A stretch of 64,000 nucleotides of DNA from Bradyrhizobium campsiandrae (GCF_014529705.1 NZ_JAANIH010000027.1:46805-110804), one strand, 5' to 3'. Counted from the stretch's first letter, positions 25,318 to 36,507 are shown. Notes: generated from the letters alone by a model not told the origin. Program-made: numbers and translations.

Positions 25318-25998
25318 ATGCGATCGCTCAAGCTCGATGCGCCGAAATCGCTGTCGCAGCGGGTGATGCTGCGGTTGCGGCAGGCGATCATCGACGGCGA
25401 GTTCGCGCTCGGCGCCGCCATCTCCGAGGAGATGGTCGCCAATTCATTCGGCGTCAGCCGCACCCCGGTGCGCGAGGCGATGGGCCAGCTGCAGGCGCAG
25501 GGGCTCGTGGTGATCAGGCCGCAGGTCGGCAGCTTCGTGTTCACTCCAAGCGACGAGGACATTACCGCGCTGTGCACCTTCCGCATCGCGCTCGAGCCCA
25601 AGGCCGCCGAGCTTGCCTTTCGCCACGACCGCAAGCGCGCGATCGCGACGATGAGCGCGGCGGTCGCGGCAATGGAGCCGGCGGTCGCGGCACGTGACAA
25701 CATCGCCTACGGCCGCGCCGACGCAACCTTTCACGAAGGCATGTTCGCACATTGCGGCAATCGCTATCTCGCCGAATCCTACCAGCTCGTCTCGGGCCGG
25801 GTCGCGGCGCTTCGCACCAATCTCACCTCCCCGATCGACGTGCGGACCCGGTCGTCGTTCGACGAGCATCGCAAGCTGCTCGATCTGTTCGCGCGCGGCG
25901 AGTTCGCCGCGTTCGAGGTGCTGATGACGACGCACATCATGAATTCGGGCGTGGTCTACGCCAAAGCCCTGAAGGTCGAAGCGCCGGCGGTGAAGTGA
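25318..25998 (+). CDS. GntR-family regulator (FadR/FCD subfamily)
   Basis: A 226-residue GntR regulator. The winged helix-turn-helix spans about residues 10-75, with GAAISEEMVANSFGVSRTPV in the recognition region. The C-terminal FCD-type helical domain has FRIALEPKAAELA near residue 88 and the metal-binding residues expected of this group (Asp in DATFHEGM and later histidines). It is co-transcribed with the FAD dehydrogenase and probably represses the divergent locus until a carboxylic acid is bound. Confidence 0.87.
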   Translation: MRSLKLDAPKSLSQRVMLRLRQAIIDGEFALGAAISEEMVANSFGVSRTPVREAMGQLQAQGLVVIRPQVGSFVFTPSDEDITALCTFRIALEPKAAELAFRHDRKRAIATMSAAVAAMEPAVAARDNIAYGRADATFHEGMFAHCGNRYLAESYQLVSGRVAALRTNLTSPIDVRTRSSFDEHRKLLDLFARGEFAAFEVLMTTHIMNSGVVYAKALKVEAPAVK

Positions 25999-26004
25999 GC
26001 GGTT

Positions 26005-26169
26005 CTATTCCCCGCCCCTTGGTCCCGGCCTGTCCAGAAAATCCAGCGCGGTGTTGATCTGTTCGAGCTGATGCTCGATTTTGTCGCGGTCCTCGACCGA
26101 CTGCGCCTTCTCGAGCTGTTCGACGAGCTTCTGCTTCCGCAACAGCAAATTCTCTATGACCGTACTCAC
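26005..26169 (-). CDS. Small coiled-coil protein
   Basis: A 54-residue hypothetical protein beginning MSTVIENLLLRKQKLVEQL. Leucines and charged residues alternate in heptads through residue 45 (DKIEHQLEQINTALDFL), so a short coiled coil is likely. The start is GTG at 26169, preceded at the right distance by AGGGGGA. The frame stays open upstream, but that part looks like non-coding sequence. It converges with the GntR gene, 6 bp apart. The function is unknown. Confidence 0.65.
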   Translation of the reverse strand: MSTVIENLLLRKQKLVEQLEKAQSVEDRDKIEHQLEQINTALDFLDRPGPRGGE

Positions 26170-26585
26170 GAGTCCCCCTCGCCCGAGGCAAATTTCGATG
26201 CAATCTGGATCCTGGACACGGGCGCGCGCGAGCTGGCGCTGGTTCCTCAAGTGAGAATGTTCAAAAGGGCGGATGGTTCCTGCGAATGAACATGTCCATG
26301 GGTGGCACGACGTGCCAATCAACCGCGGGAGTGGCCTCAAGGCATAGCCGACGCTTCGGATGATGGTCATAGGCGCCGCGATTCCGCCAAAGTCCATCTT
26401 GTCGCGAGCCGCTCAAGGACGCGAGCACCTCCGGCGGTCGTGCCGATCACCTGGCGCCAGAGACCCGCTCGCAGAACATCAATGGCCATTGATGAAGCAA
26501 CGAACATGGAGCATGGCAGCAGGCGCCACATCCCGCTAAAGCGACAAGAGTCGATCTCACAGCGAAGCCCGGCGGATTGTTGACC

Positions 26586-27377
26586 ATGAAGACCTCCTTT
26601 CCTGCGACGGCTGTCGCGTTCGTCGCCATGGTCATCGCCGGCCACCCGGCCTTTTCAGCGGACCGATCGATCACGGCAAAGCCACCTGCCGAGACGACGA
26701 ACTGGACGGGCTTTTACGCAGGCGTGAGCGTTGGCGGCGCATCGGCCAGGGAGAACAGCACGCTGGCGCTGGTTCAGAACAACGGCAGCGCAACGGCTTC
26801 CAATCAGATCTTGACCGCCGCGGGCTCGCCGGGCTTCTCCCCGTCGTCCGCTATCGCGGGCGGACAGCTCGGCTTCAATTATCGGTTTGCGCCGCAATTC
26901 GTCGCCGGAGTCGAGACCGATTGGTCCTATCTGGGCATGAACGCAGCGCGCCAGACGACCTCGATTGCGCGGGCACCGGATCCCTCGGCCGATTTCCGCG
27001 AAGACGTGAGCTTGCGATCGATAGCAACGCTCCGTGCACGCCTCGGCGTGTTGGTGACGCCGCAGCTTCTGCTGTTCGCAACCGGCGGCCTCGCGCTCGC
27101 GGACATCGGCTACAGCCAGCGCATTCACTTCGCCCAGGTGCCGGATACGTCCTTCAATCGCGCCAGCCTCTCGGGATGGCGCAGCGCGCCGGTCGTCGGA
27201 CTAGGTGGCGAATATGCCCTCGGCGCGCATTGGTCGCTGAAAGCCGAATATCTCTATGCCGGCATCAAGACGCAGCGGCTTAGCAGCACCAACAGCTTTG
27301 ATTCCTCCTATCAGCTCCAGCACGGGCTGGATGCAAAGCTCTCGATCGGCCGCGTCGGCATCAACCATCGGTTCTGA
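26586..27377 (+). CDS. Outer-membrane beta-barrel protein (Omp25/31 type)
   Basis: A 263-residue porin-like protein. Residues 1-23 are a signal peptide (VAFVAMVIAGHPAFSA). The mature start TTNWTGFYAGVSVGG is the hallmark of the rhizobial Omp25/31-type eight-stranded barrel family. Later strands include AGGQLGFNYRFAPQFVAGVE and WSLKAEYLY, and the protein ends VGINHRF with the terminal phenylalanine signal for barrel insertion. It lies 143 bp before a second, frameshifted member of the family, so the two probably arose by duplication. Confidence 0.85.
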   Translation: MKTSFPATAVAFVAMVIAGHPAFSADRSITAKPPAETTNWTGFYAGVSVGGASARENSTLALVQNNGSATASNQILTAAGSPGFSPSSAIAGGQLGFNYRFAPQFVAGVETDWSYLGMNAARQTTSIARAPDPSADFREDVSLRSIATLRARLGVLVTPQLLLFATGGLALADIGYSQRIHFAQVPDTSFNRASLSGWRSAPVVGLGGEYALGAHWSLKAEYLYAGIKTQRLSSTNSFDSSYQLQHGLDAKLSIGRVGINHRF

Positions 27378-27520
27378 CCGCGACATGCTCCATCGGCGCG
27401 CATCGTCAACGCCGATCGATCCCGCACACGTTTACAGTTGCAGCCTTGCGCGCGCATACCTGAGCAACCGGTGCCGCCGACGCGGCAACGTCCAACCATC
27501 AGGAAAATTTCGAGGCCGTC

Positions 27521-28241
27521 ATGCGTCACTTGCTCGTCATCATCGCCGCGCTGCCTGCTTCGGCAGCCGACCTGATCGCCCGCAAGGCGCCCGCCCTGGA
27601 GATTCAGGCCTTCAATTGGACCGGCTTCTACGCCGGCGCTCATCTTGGCAGCGGCTGGGTCAGCGAGAGGCAAACCTATCTCGGCACAAACGGCGTCGGC
27701 CTCGACGCGGTGGGCACAAATTACAGTACCACCCGCTCGAGTGCGCTCGGCGGTCTCAACGCTGGCTACAACTACCAGATCGGCCGCTTCGTGATCGGCG
27801 CATCGGGTGACTTCTCCTGGACCCGCGCCAGCGGTTCGGCCGTCACGGCCTCGAACGATCTCCCGGGCTTCGTGATCACCACCAATGGCCGGACCGACTG
27901 GTATGCAACACTTGCGGCGCGCGCCGGTATCGCCTTCAACGACGTGCTGCTCTACGGCAAGGGCGGCGTTGCGTGGTCGCGGCAGGTCTATGACGGCCGG
28001 GGCCGACGGCTTCGCCCCGGTGACCTACGCCGCCTTCCCCGACATCCGGACCGGCTATCTGGTCGGCGCCGGCGCCGAATGGGCCATCTCAAGGAACGTC
28101 GCAGTCTTCGCTGAATACAATTATCTGAATTTCGGCACCAGGACCTACAACGTCACGGACACGACCGGGACCGTGAACACGACCTATTCCGCCAGGACGT
28201 CGGCCAATCTGGCCAAGCTCGGCATCAACTATCATTTCTGA
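27521..28241 (+). pseudogene. Second Omp25/31-type barrel gene, broken by a +1 frameshift
   Basis: The first frame encodes a short signal (MRHLLVIIAALPASA), then NWTGFYAGAHLGSGW and later strands up to GGVAWSRQVYDG. The second frame, one base on, continues with ADGFAPVTYAAFPDIRTGYL, then AVFAEYNYLNFGTRT and the end AKLGINYHF. The break is at CCGGGGC (27997-28003); removing one G restores a single frame reading VYDGRADGFAP. Both halves are well conserved, so the shift is recent or a sequencing error. If real, the product would end at 28114 in an arginine-rich tail and could not insert into the outer membrane. Confidence 0.8.
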
Positions 28242-28376
28242 TGATCGAGTTTGGTCGGCCCCGCCATGGTGGATCGGATGTGTCCCCCCGACACTCGTCC
28301 GAACCAGATGGCGGGGCCACTTTCTCCCCGGCTCACGGCGCTGGTTCCTGCGACTGACGCACGGCTCCGATGGAAT

Positions 28377-29316
28377 CTATCGTCGCAGGCTCGCCCAGAC
28401 GCCGCCGAGAATCAGCAACCCGCCGAACAGATGGATCAGCTTCGGCGGCTCGCCGAGGATTGCGAACGACAGTAGGGCACTCGCGATCGGCCCGAGATAA
28501 AGGACCAGCGAGGTCCGGACCGAACCGAACCTGGCTCCGAGCCAGGCAAAGCCGGCATAGGCCAGCAGACCGGGGCACGATCCCGGCGAAGACATAGGCG
28601 AGAAGCGCCTTCGTGCTGAAGACCTGCGCCGGCAGGGTCCACATCTCCAGAAGCGCCTGCGGCAGCGAGAACAGCGCGCCTGCACCGGCAAACAGGCTCA
28701 TGCGCGCCAGCAGCGATGCGCCCGGGGCGGCGCGCGATTGCAACAGGGTGTAGCTCGACCATCCCAGCATCGCGATCACGACGAGACCGTCGCCCGAGGC
28801 GGTCTCCAGCTCGACCAGGGTCGCCGGATGGCCGCCGGAAATGATGAGCAGCGCGCCTGACAGCGCAAGCGCCGTGCCGAGCCATTGCAGCGGACCGATC
28901 CGCTCGATGCCGAGCACCGCTGAGATCAGCAGCACCATGATCGGCGACAGCGCCATGATCAGCGCGATGTGGATCGCCGTCGTCGAGACGCCCGCAGCGT
29001 AGACCGGGCCGCCGCAAAGGAACATGCCCATGAAGCCGGCGGCGAGGATCGACCTGATGTTCCTGCCGAGCGGCACGCGTCCGGCGCGGATCTCGCCGAG
29101 CGCGATCGGCGCGAGCCCGACGGCGACGATGCTCCAGCGAAAGAAGGCGAGCGCGAAGGGCGGGACCGAGCCCGCGAGCCCGCGCGCCAGGATCTGGTTC
29201 GAGGCCTGCGCGGCCGCGACCAGGACGAACCCGATCAGGGCAGCCGCGCCCAGCCAGGCGCCCGCCGATGGCGTCGCGCCGGCATTGTCACCGCCGTCAG
29301 AAGTCTCCCTCCCCAT
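28377..29316 (-). pseudogene. DMT-superfamily (EamA) exporter gene, broken by a +1 frameshift
   Basis: The first frame encodes a typical EamA transporter with about eight helices, from WLGAAALIGFVLVAAAQAS to LLAYVFAGIVP. After the CCGGGGC run at 28570-28576 (forward-strand reading) the coding moves to a second frame with LLAYAGFAWLGARFGSV, LVLYLGPIASALLSFAILG and a stop at 28377. Removing one base restores one frame across the two EamA repeats. The start is probably the ATG at 29316 (MGRETSDGG). If the shift is real, the last two or three helices are lost and the transporter should fail. Confidence 0.8.
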
Positions 29317-29366
29317 GGAGCGATCGCATATCCGATACCGGCTGCGGTGAGAACCCCGACGACGGA

Positions 29367-29576
29367 TCACTGGTGTGCATGCGGCGCCATTCCGGGAGGG
29401 GAAGCGATGCCCGCGAGCAGCACCGGCACGACATGGGCGCGGGTGATCGAGACCGAGAACACCGCCAGCAATGCGCCGAGCATGCAGAGCCGCATCCGCA
29501 CCGTCCTGCGATCGGTGATCGGCAGAAACAGGAAAAACAACATCGCCAGGATCAGCAGCGCGTCGATCAGGAACAT
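29367..29576 (-). CDS. Small membrane protein
   Basis: A 69-residue hypothetical protein with two hydrophobic helices (FLIDALLILAMLFFLFLP and LCMLGALLAVFSVSI) joined by a basic loop DRRTVRMR. The ATG at 29576 follows an AGGGAGAGAG ribosome site, which decides the start; the frame is open further upstream without coding character. It sits 50 bp before the DMT transporter gene on the same strand and may share its transcript. No family was recognised. Confidence 0.6.
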   Translation of the reverse strand: MFLIDALLILAMLFFLFLPITDRRTVRMRLCMLGALLAVFSVSITRAHVVPVLLAGIASPPGMAPHAHQ

Positions 29577-29772
29577 GGATCTCTCTCCCTTGAAACTGCG
29601 GGGAGAATGACCGGGGGCCGCCGCCCGGTATGTGGGGGGCGTCACAGTGCCAAACCCGGCCGTCCGCCTGCGCCGTGCTGCCGGATTATGCGCCACCGGG
29701 GAACCCTGATCGGCGGCGAAGGCGTCAGGGGCCGGTTGAATTCGTGGGCCCGGAGTCCTATGCCTGTGCCCC

Positions 29773-31794
<2,022 letters not shown>

Positions 31795-31809
31795 CGGCGC
31801 TCCCGCCCG

Positions 31810-32103
31810 CTACAGCGCGAGCACGACCGCGCCCGACACCGCATCCGTGACGCCGCGTCCATTGCCCTGGTCCTCCAGCGTGGACCTGAAGCTGTCGAGC
31901 GTCTTGATCATCGCCGGCCGCGCCGCGACCATCGCGTCCTGACTGGCCCAGGCGCCGATCAGGCAGAAGCTCTGCTCGCCGGTCTTGATGATGACGCCGT
32001 GCTCGAGGCCCGGCCATTTCGCCTTGCCGTCCCGGTGCGCATCGAGGAAGGCGGCTTCCTCGCCCGCCTTCACCTTGAACTTCACCACATTGTAAACCTG
32101 CAT
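31810..32103 (-). CDS. ABM/dimeric alpha-beta barrel protein
   Basis: A 97-residue protein beginning MQVYNVVKFKVKAGEEAAFL, with LIGAWASQDAMVAARPAMI in the second half. This pattern fits the small dimeric ferredoxin-like fold of antibiotic-biosynthesis-monooxygenase proteins. Many such proteins are stress- or cofactor-related and have no known substrate. The ATG at 32103 has a GGAGACGCACC stretch upstream; longer frames start in non-coding sequence. It converges with the ygiQ gene, 15 bp apart. Confidence 0.72.
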   Translation of the reverse strand: MQVYNVVKFKVKAGEEAAFLDAHRDGKAKWPGLEHGVIIKTGEQSFCLIGAWASQDAMVAARPAMIKTLDSFRSTLEDQGNGRGVTDAVSGAVVLAL

Positions 32104-32604
32104 GGTGCGTCTCCTGAAAATGGACTGATGAAAAAGGCGAGCGTCGACCAGGTCGGGCTCGGCCGATAGTTTTGCACCCTTGAGGCAAAAAGTCGAAAAC
32201 AACCCCATGCACAGTAGACGGTAAGAGCAAAATCAAGCGCCTGAAGCGCTGGCGAGGCCGAGCCGCGCCGTCCTCGCCGGAGCGGGTCGTTCGCACCCGA
32301 TATTTCTGAAAAACCGCAATTCAAGTTGACCCGTCGGGCAAAACAGGCGCATGATGGCATCATCGGGTCCACCGGCTATGGCGCCGCTGGTTCGCTCCCC
32401 CTATGCGATGTGACCTCCCAGAAACCCGCCAGCCGTCGATATCCGCCCCCACCCACCGGTCATGATCAAGCATTCTTGATGACGTCGAGACCACTCGGTC
32501 GGCAAGTGGGAGCGACCAAAGCCGAGTGAAGGCGGTGGGGGTGAACGCGGCTCCGCACGTCGGCTCGATGTTGTGCCTTTCGTCCTCGCAGGAGACCACG
32601 TGAC
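32104..32604. other. 500-bp intergenic region
   Basis: I find no gene here. The open frames present are short and proline- or arginine-rich. A segment near 32310-32370 (TTGACCCGTCGGGCAAAACA and flanks) looks like intergenic sequence I associate with repeated non-coding stretches in Bradyrhizobium genomes, but this is from memory. The region must hold promoters for both divergent neighbours. Confidence 0.35.
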
Positions 32605-33423
32605 GTGTCCGACACCCGGAAACTGACGCCCGCACACGCGATGCCCGGGCGCGACCTGCTACGGCGAGCAACATATGAAGGACCGGCAAACAGCGCGGCT
32701 GGCGGCGTCAAAGACCCGGACGGCGACGCCATTCTTGCCAAGGTAAAGCAGCTCTTCCGGAAGCGCTCCATCTCCAAGGCAACGCCATTCGGCGTTGATG
32801 CGCGAAAGACGCTCTGCCTGCTGCTTCTCCTGTTCGCGATCCCCGCAAACGCCTGCTTCGCGCAGACACCGCCGCCGCCCCTCGACGAACATGCGCTGGA
32901 GCGCGTGCCGCCGACGGTCGCAAAGAGATTGGCGACCCGCTTTTCGCTCGGCGCCTTCGCCGGCGGCTTCGAGGAGACGCGGCTCGGCGCGGTCCGCGAT
33001 GCCGTGGGCGAAGGGACCATCCAGCACCAAGGCGATGCCGGCGGCAGCCTTTATTGGCTGTGCTATCGGCGCCCGCAGCATCTGATATGGGTGGTATCAG
33101 GCGGCGAGATCGGTGGCCCGGACCATCTCGTCACGGAGATCGTCGAAGAGTTCACCGAGAAAGACACGGCGACCTCGACCGATTGCGCCCCCCTCCCGGA
33201 CAAGTTCGCGCCCGTCGCCGTCGACGGCAAGCTGCATGTGGGGATGTCGCGTCAGGAGGTCATCACGGGGCTGGGACCGCCGTCGAAGGCCGACGGAGCC
33301 CAGATGGTGTATTCGCGCGCCGGAAAGCTCAAAGGCGGTTTCGATGAGACCGCCTGGCTCATTCTCCGGTTTCGTGAGAACAAGCTCGTGGCCATGCGCG
33401 GCGGCAAGACCACGACGAATTGA
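32605..33423 (+). CDS. Exported protein with BamE/SmpA-like C-terminal motif
   Basis: A 272-residue hypothetical protein. A hydrophobic stretch at about residues 70-86 (TLCLLLLLFAIPANACFA) looks like a signal peptide, yet it lies unusually far from the only ATGs (residues 1 and 13). Either the true start is a rare codon nearer 32790, or the protein is membrane anchored with a cytoplasmic N-terminus. The C-terminal 70 residues contain VGMSRQEVITGLGPPS, which resembles the GMTxxQVxxLLGxP turn of BamE/SmpA-like domains. This C-terminal part is duplicated 1,090 bp downstream. No functional assignment is offered. Confidence 0.65.
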   Translation: MSDTRKLTPAHAMPGRDLLRRATYEGPANSAAGGVKDPDGDAILAKVKQLFRKRSISKATPFGVDARKTLCLLLLLFAIPANACFAQTPPPPLDEHALERVPPTVAKRLATRFSLGAFAGGFEETRLGAVRDAVGEGTIQHQGDAGGSLYWLCYRRPQHLIWVVSGGEIGGPDHLVTEIVEEFTEKDTATSTDCAPLPDKFAPVAVDGKLHVGMSRQEVITGLGPPSKADGAQMVYSRAGKLKGGFDETAWLILRFRENKLVAMRGGKTTTN

Positions 33424-33475
33424 AGCGGTTGCGAATGGCGGCTATGGGCCATGCGTCATAGCGTGATGCGAGGGT
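33197..33475 (+). repeat. Donor copy of a duplicated gene tail
   Basis: This segment, from CGGACAAGTTCGCG to just past the stop (GCGTGATGCGAG), recurs at 34287-34553 with about 90% identity by eye. It covers the last 75 codons of the exported-protein gene and about 50 bp of 3' flank. Between the copies lie two inverted-repeat elements and a small gene. Confidence 0.85.
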
Positions 33476-33624
33476 GTCACGCCTTTGTGCCGTGGCCAGG
33501 CTTTTCTGGTTTCTCGACGAACGAGGATCGAACCTTGCTCCGCATGCAGGGACTGGGCTGGGGCGTCACTGCGCGCCAGTGATTTAGTCGTTCATGATGT
33601 TGCGATGGCGAACCGATCTCCAAC

Positions 33625-33703
33625 TACGGTGACAGTGCCGGACTTAATCAATGGTGTCGGGCGTGAAGCCTGAAAGCGAGCAATTGAGTGCACTGTCACC
33701 GTA
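33625..33703. repeat. Inverted-repeat element, copy 1
   Basis: A 79-bp element bounded by the perfect inverted arms TACGGTGACAGTG (33625-33637) and CACTGTCACCGTA (33691-33703). The interior, AATCAATGGTGTCGGGCGTG and what follows up to GAGCAATTGAGTG, is shared with copies 3 and 4. No coding capacity and no transposase lie nearby. It looks like a MITE- or REP-type element. Extended arms seen in other copies are degenerate here (CCGGACTTAATC). Confidence 0.85.
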
Positions 33704-33812
33704 ACCGTAATGTGCCGACGACAACGACCTCAATCCTCAGGTGATTGAAGAATCTGCCTTAAATTTAGCAATCGCCTCGGCCAAGTTAGGCGGAAAGAAC
33801 TGAGAGGCTTCA

Positions 33813-34175
33813 ATGTCCGATACTGACAATTCCCTAACTGTCCAGGAGAGCCTGATCGCGGTCATGCAGAGCGGGCATGTATCCGCGGAGACGACCGTGC
33901 TCGCAGCAGAGGTGATTGCTGCGGAGGCACGGTTCGATATCCGCTTTGGCGCACTCAAGGAACGCGCGATCAAATCGGATGAAGAGATGTTCGGAATATT
34001 GGAGGCATCTGAGCGCCTTCTGTACGAGTGCAGAGAGGCCGCGGAAACGTTCTATGAATCCGGCAACAGAAAACAACTACATGCCGACCTCGTTCGTCTA
34101 AGAAGCGCATTCGACAATTTGGCGCCCGACAAAAAAGATGGCAATTGCAGTGATAGCGCTGGGCTTCACTCCTGA
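33813..34175 (+). CDS. Hypothetical helical protein
   Basis: A 120-residue acidic protein that should be mostly helical (VLAAEVIAAEARFDIRFGAL, then EEMFGILEASERLLYECREA). The ATG has a GAGAGG ribosome site at good distance. GC content is visibly lower than in flanking core genes. The gene sits between inverted-repeat copies 1 and 2, inside the segment bounded by the duplicated gene tail, so it probably arrived with this island. No family was recognised; it is not obviously a toxin or antitoxin. Confidence 0.6.
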   Translation: MSDTDNSLTVQESLIAVMQSGHVSAETTVLAAEVIAAEARFDIRFGALKERAIKSDEEMFGILEASERLLYECREAAETFYESGNRKQLHADLVRLRSAFDNLAPDKKDGNCSDSAGLHS

Positions 34176-34189
34176 AGTTAGACACGATA

Positions 34190-34286
34190 ATTACAGTGAC
34201 AGTGGTGATTACGGTGACAGTTCACTTAATCGATTCATCCTCAGCTAGAAGCGGACCATCCAATTGAATGCACTGTCACCGTAATT
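34190..34286. repeat. Inverted-repeat element, copy 2, with an extra left arm
   Basis: The main element is 34208-34286 (79 bp): left arm ATTACGGTGACAGT then TCACTTAATCG, right arm CAATTGAATGCACTGTCACC followed by GTAATT. Its interior differs from the other copies. A further, degenerate left arm (ATTACAGTGACAGTG) lies at 34190-34204. The right end abuts the duplicated gene tail exactly at 34287. Confidence 0.85.
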
Positions 34287-34510
34287 CGGACAAGTTCGCG
34301 CCCGTCGCCGTCGACGGTAAGCTGCATGTGGGGATGTCGCGTCAGGAGGTCATCACGGCGCTGGGACCGCCGTCGAAATCGGACGGAGCCCAGATGGTGT
34401 ATTCCCACGCCGGAAAGCTCAAGAACGGTTTCGATGAGACCGCCTGGCTCATTCTCCGGTTTCGTGAGGACAAGCTCGTGGCCATGCGCGGCGGCAAGAC
34501 CACGAATTGA
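34268..34510 (+). pseudogene. Truncated duplicate of the BamE/SmpA-like tail, start codon supplied by the repeat element
   Basis: An 80-codon frame. The first six codons (MHCHRN) come from the right arm of element copy 2; the rest repeats the last 75 residues of the 32605-33423 protein with a few substitutions (ALGPPSKSDG for GLGPPSKADG). The signal region and N-terminal domain are missing, so export is not expected. Substitutions keep the frame open and are partly synonymous. That leaves open whether it is translated, but I treat it as a fragment. Confidence 0.7.
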
Positions 34511-34553
34511 GCTGGCCGCGAGTGGCGTTCATGCTTCAGCGTGATGCGAGCGC
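34287..34553 (+). repeat. Second copy of the duplicated gene tail
   Basis: This repeats 33197-33475, starting at the same CGGACAAG and ending near GCGTGATGCGAGCG. The left junction coincides with the end of inverted-repeat copy 2. The following stretch to 34901 contains no supportable gene. Confidence 0.85.
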
Positions 34554-34901
34554 TCCGCCCGCATGATCCCCATCTCATAACCGGCTTCGTCACCTGCGGC
34601 GCAAGCAAGCCCTCTGCCTGAATCCTTATTGGGCCTGCCGAAGTTGACCTGGTGCCGCGCTTGAATCGGTTGGCTGAGCGAACCAGGAACTCTTTCGCGT
34701 CCGACGATGTATTCGTCCGCAGCAGGGACACTTCAGGGGAATTTCGACGTGGGGCAACGTCTCGTAGACCACGCTCTCCGTGTTCAGTTCCATGAACACA
34801 GCCCGACCGGTGTCAGGACGTCTGACCCAAATATCTGCCGTCGCCTAGCCACCAAACTTATGTTAATAAATTGTGACAGACACCAAGCCAGAGAGCTAGA
34901 G

Positions 34902-35093
34902 ATGAGAAAAAGCGACGTGATTTGCTCCGAATGCGGCGCTGGCTTTCGTCGCCTCGAATTATCATCGCAATCTGGGGAAAGAGGCGAGTATCGATGCCCA
35001 GCGTGCGACACCTCGCTAGAGACCTTCGACGGTAAAACGCTGATCGCCTACCGCCTGACAATTGAACCTTGCACCAGGGCGATGCGCGACTAA
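34902..35093 (+). CDS. Small zinc-ribbon protein
   Basis: A 63-residue protein with two CxxC pairs: VICSECGAGF at residues 7-16 and YRCPACDTSL at 31-40, suited to bind one zinc ion. The ATG at 34902 follows GAGAGCTAGAG and gives a compact protein; the frame upstream is non-coding in character. I associate this type, MRKSDVICSECGAGFRRLEL and similar, with many small genes in Bradyrhizobium genomes. It may bind nucleic acid or a partner protein; the role is unknown. Element copy 3 lies 48 bp downstream. Confidence 0.7.
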   Translation: MRKSDVICSECGAGFRRLELSSQSGERGEYRCPACDTSLETFDGKTLIAYRLTIEPCTRAMRD

Positions 35094-35140
35094 GGCCGGC
35101 ATCAGCTGGTGGCCTCCTTCATTGAATCATTCGGGCCGCC

Positions 35141-35231
35141 AATTACGGTGACAGTGCGCTCAATCAATGGTGTCGAGCTTGAAGTCCGGGCGAGCAATTG
35201 AGTGCAAATTGAGTGCACTGTCACCGTAATT
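35141..35231. repeat. Inverted-repeat element, copy 3
   Basis: A 91-bp element with left arm AATTACGGTGACAGTGCGCT and right arm ending GTGCACTGTCACCGTAATT. The interior GGTGTCGAGCTTGAAG matches copies 1 and 4. Just before the right arm the unit AATTGAGTGCA is duplicated in tandem, which explains the extra 12 bp. Confidence 0.88.
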
Positions 35232-35300
35232 CCGTAATTCTTAGTAGCCAACTATCCGAAGAAGGCGGCCGTCAGCTGCATCGACCTTCATCGTTGTTCG

Positions 35301-36410
35301 TCAGCCCCCGGATGTTGGCAGTGCGCTGCCACTTAATAGTGCGACGAGATCGCTTTGGCGGCCAAGGCCGGTTTTGTTCAAGACAGATTTGAGCTGATTG
35401 CGGATCGTAACATTGGAAAGGCCTGCCTTGCGTGCGACTTGCTCCACAGTTTCGCCAAGCGCAATCTGTCGTGCCACACGCGCTTCCGCAGGGGTCAAAT
35501 CGAACAGGCCTGCAATGACCTCGGCATTCGGAACCGCACCCCGGTCGACAGGGGTGATGATGATAAGTTTTGAGGCGGCGAAGAAGATGTCTTGCGCGTT
35601 GCCGGCGACTGGCAGCAGATGAACGATCATTGGCACCCCTCCCTCGGCCGCTGCAATAGGGAAGGAGCAGACCCGTGGCGTGCCGATGACGCTCTGGTTA
35701 ATGGCATCCAGCCCCGCGAGAAACAGTCGATCGATGGCCGGATCGCTGAAGATCAGACGTGAAGGCTGGTCGTTGACCGTATTCGGTATCAGCGCCTCGA
35801 ATCGCTCGTTTGCGGCGTAGAGCTTGCCACGAGCTTTCAGCACGGCGGCGGGCAACCCGACCTCCCTCAGAGCGTCCGTCATCGCGCGCGCTTGTTCCAA
35901 TCCAAGGCGTGCTGCCAATAGTGCGGCCCGGGCTAGGTGTGGGCGAAGGGAATCGAGAAACCCTATCGCCTCCATCGTTACCGGTCCCTTCCGGTGAGAT
36001 TTCTCAAAAGAGAAGGTGATCGCATCACCGCTCGGCACGCACAAAACAGTGCCGGCCGCATATCCGAGCCCTTTGCTTCGCAGGAAGCCGTAGACGGGAT
36101 CGTTGTTGAGCTCTTCGGTTGTGAAGTGGTCGCTATCCCGGATGAAGCCAGCGTGGTTTACGGCCGCTATGCGTGCTGGACGTGGATTGATGGCAGCCCA
36201 GCCATCTCGGATGAACTCGACAAAATCGTCATGTAGATCGGGCGATGAAGTCCACCGAAAGATCTGAGGGCTTGTGGCGGTACGCAGCAGGCCGCCCGCG
36301 CCATCGACCGTTCGGGACACTGTTGCAAGCACGCTGGGCCAACGATCGGGGATGGCTGCAGCCTCATAGATCAGGCCAACTAGTTCCGGCAATTCAACTG
36401 GCATTCTCAT
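35301..36410 (-). CDS. LuxR-type transcriptional regulator
   Basis: A 369-residue regulator. The C-terminal LuxR/GerE helix-turn-helix lies at about residues 300-358, with FDLTPAEARVARQIALGETV and ARKAGLSNVTIRNQLKSVL. The N-terminal 290 residues form a sensor region with no receiver aspartate pattern; part of it (FEALIPNTVNDQPSRLIFSD) is PAS-like. It is divergent from the PEP-CTERM-like protein gene across a 249-bp AT-rich gap with a palindrome, so it probably controls that gene. The ligand is unknown. Confidence 0.83.
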   Translation of the reverse strand: MRMPVELPELVGLIYEAAAIPDRWPSVLATVSRTVDGAGGLLRTATSPQIFRWTSSPDLHDDFVEFIRDGWAAINPRPARIAAVNHAGFIRDSDHFTTEELNNDPVYGFLRSKGLGYAAGTVLCVPSGDAITFSFEKSHRKGPVTMEAIGFLDSLRPHLARAALLAARLGLEQARAMTDALREVGLPAAVLKARGKLYAANERFEALIPNTVNDQPSRLIFSDPAIDRLFLAGLDAINQSVIGTPRVCSFPIAAAEGGVPMIVHLLPVAGNAQDIFFAASKLIIITPVDRGAVPNAEVIAGLFDLTPAEARVARQIALGETVEQVARKAGLSNVTIRNQLKSVLNKTGLGRQSDLVALLSGSALPTSGG

Positions 36411-36507
36411 TGATTATTCCGGTCGTGCTCTTCTCTTTTAGAGCCGGCAGTATTTCTCTATTTAGGGCCCGTCTCTGCGATTCCCGATCAAGTAACTCGC
36501 TATCTTT

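Noticed and set aside
32326..32529. A 67-codon forward frame in the 500-bp gap
   Set aside because: No ribosome site, proline-rich tail and no family resemblance.
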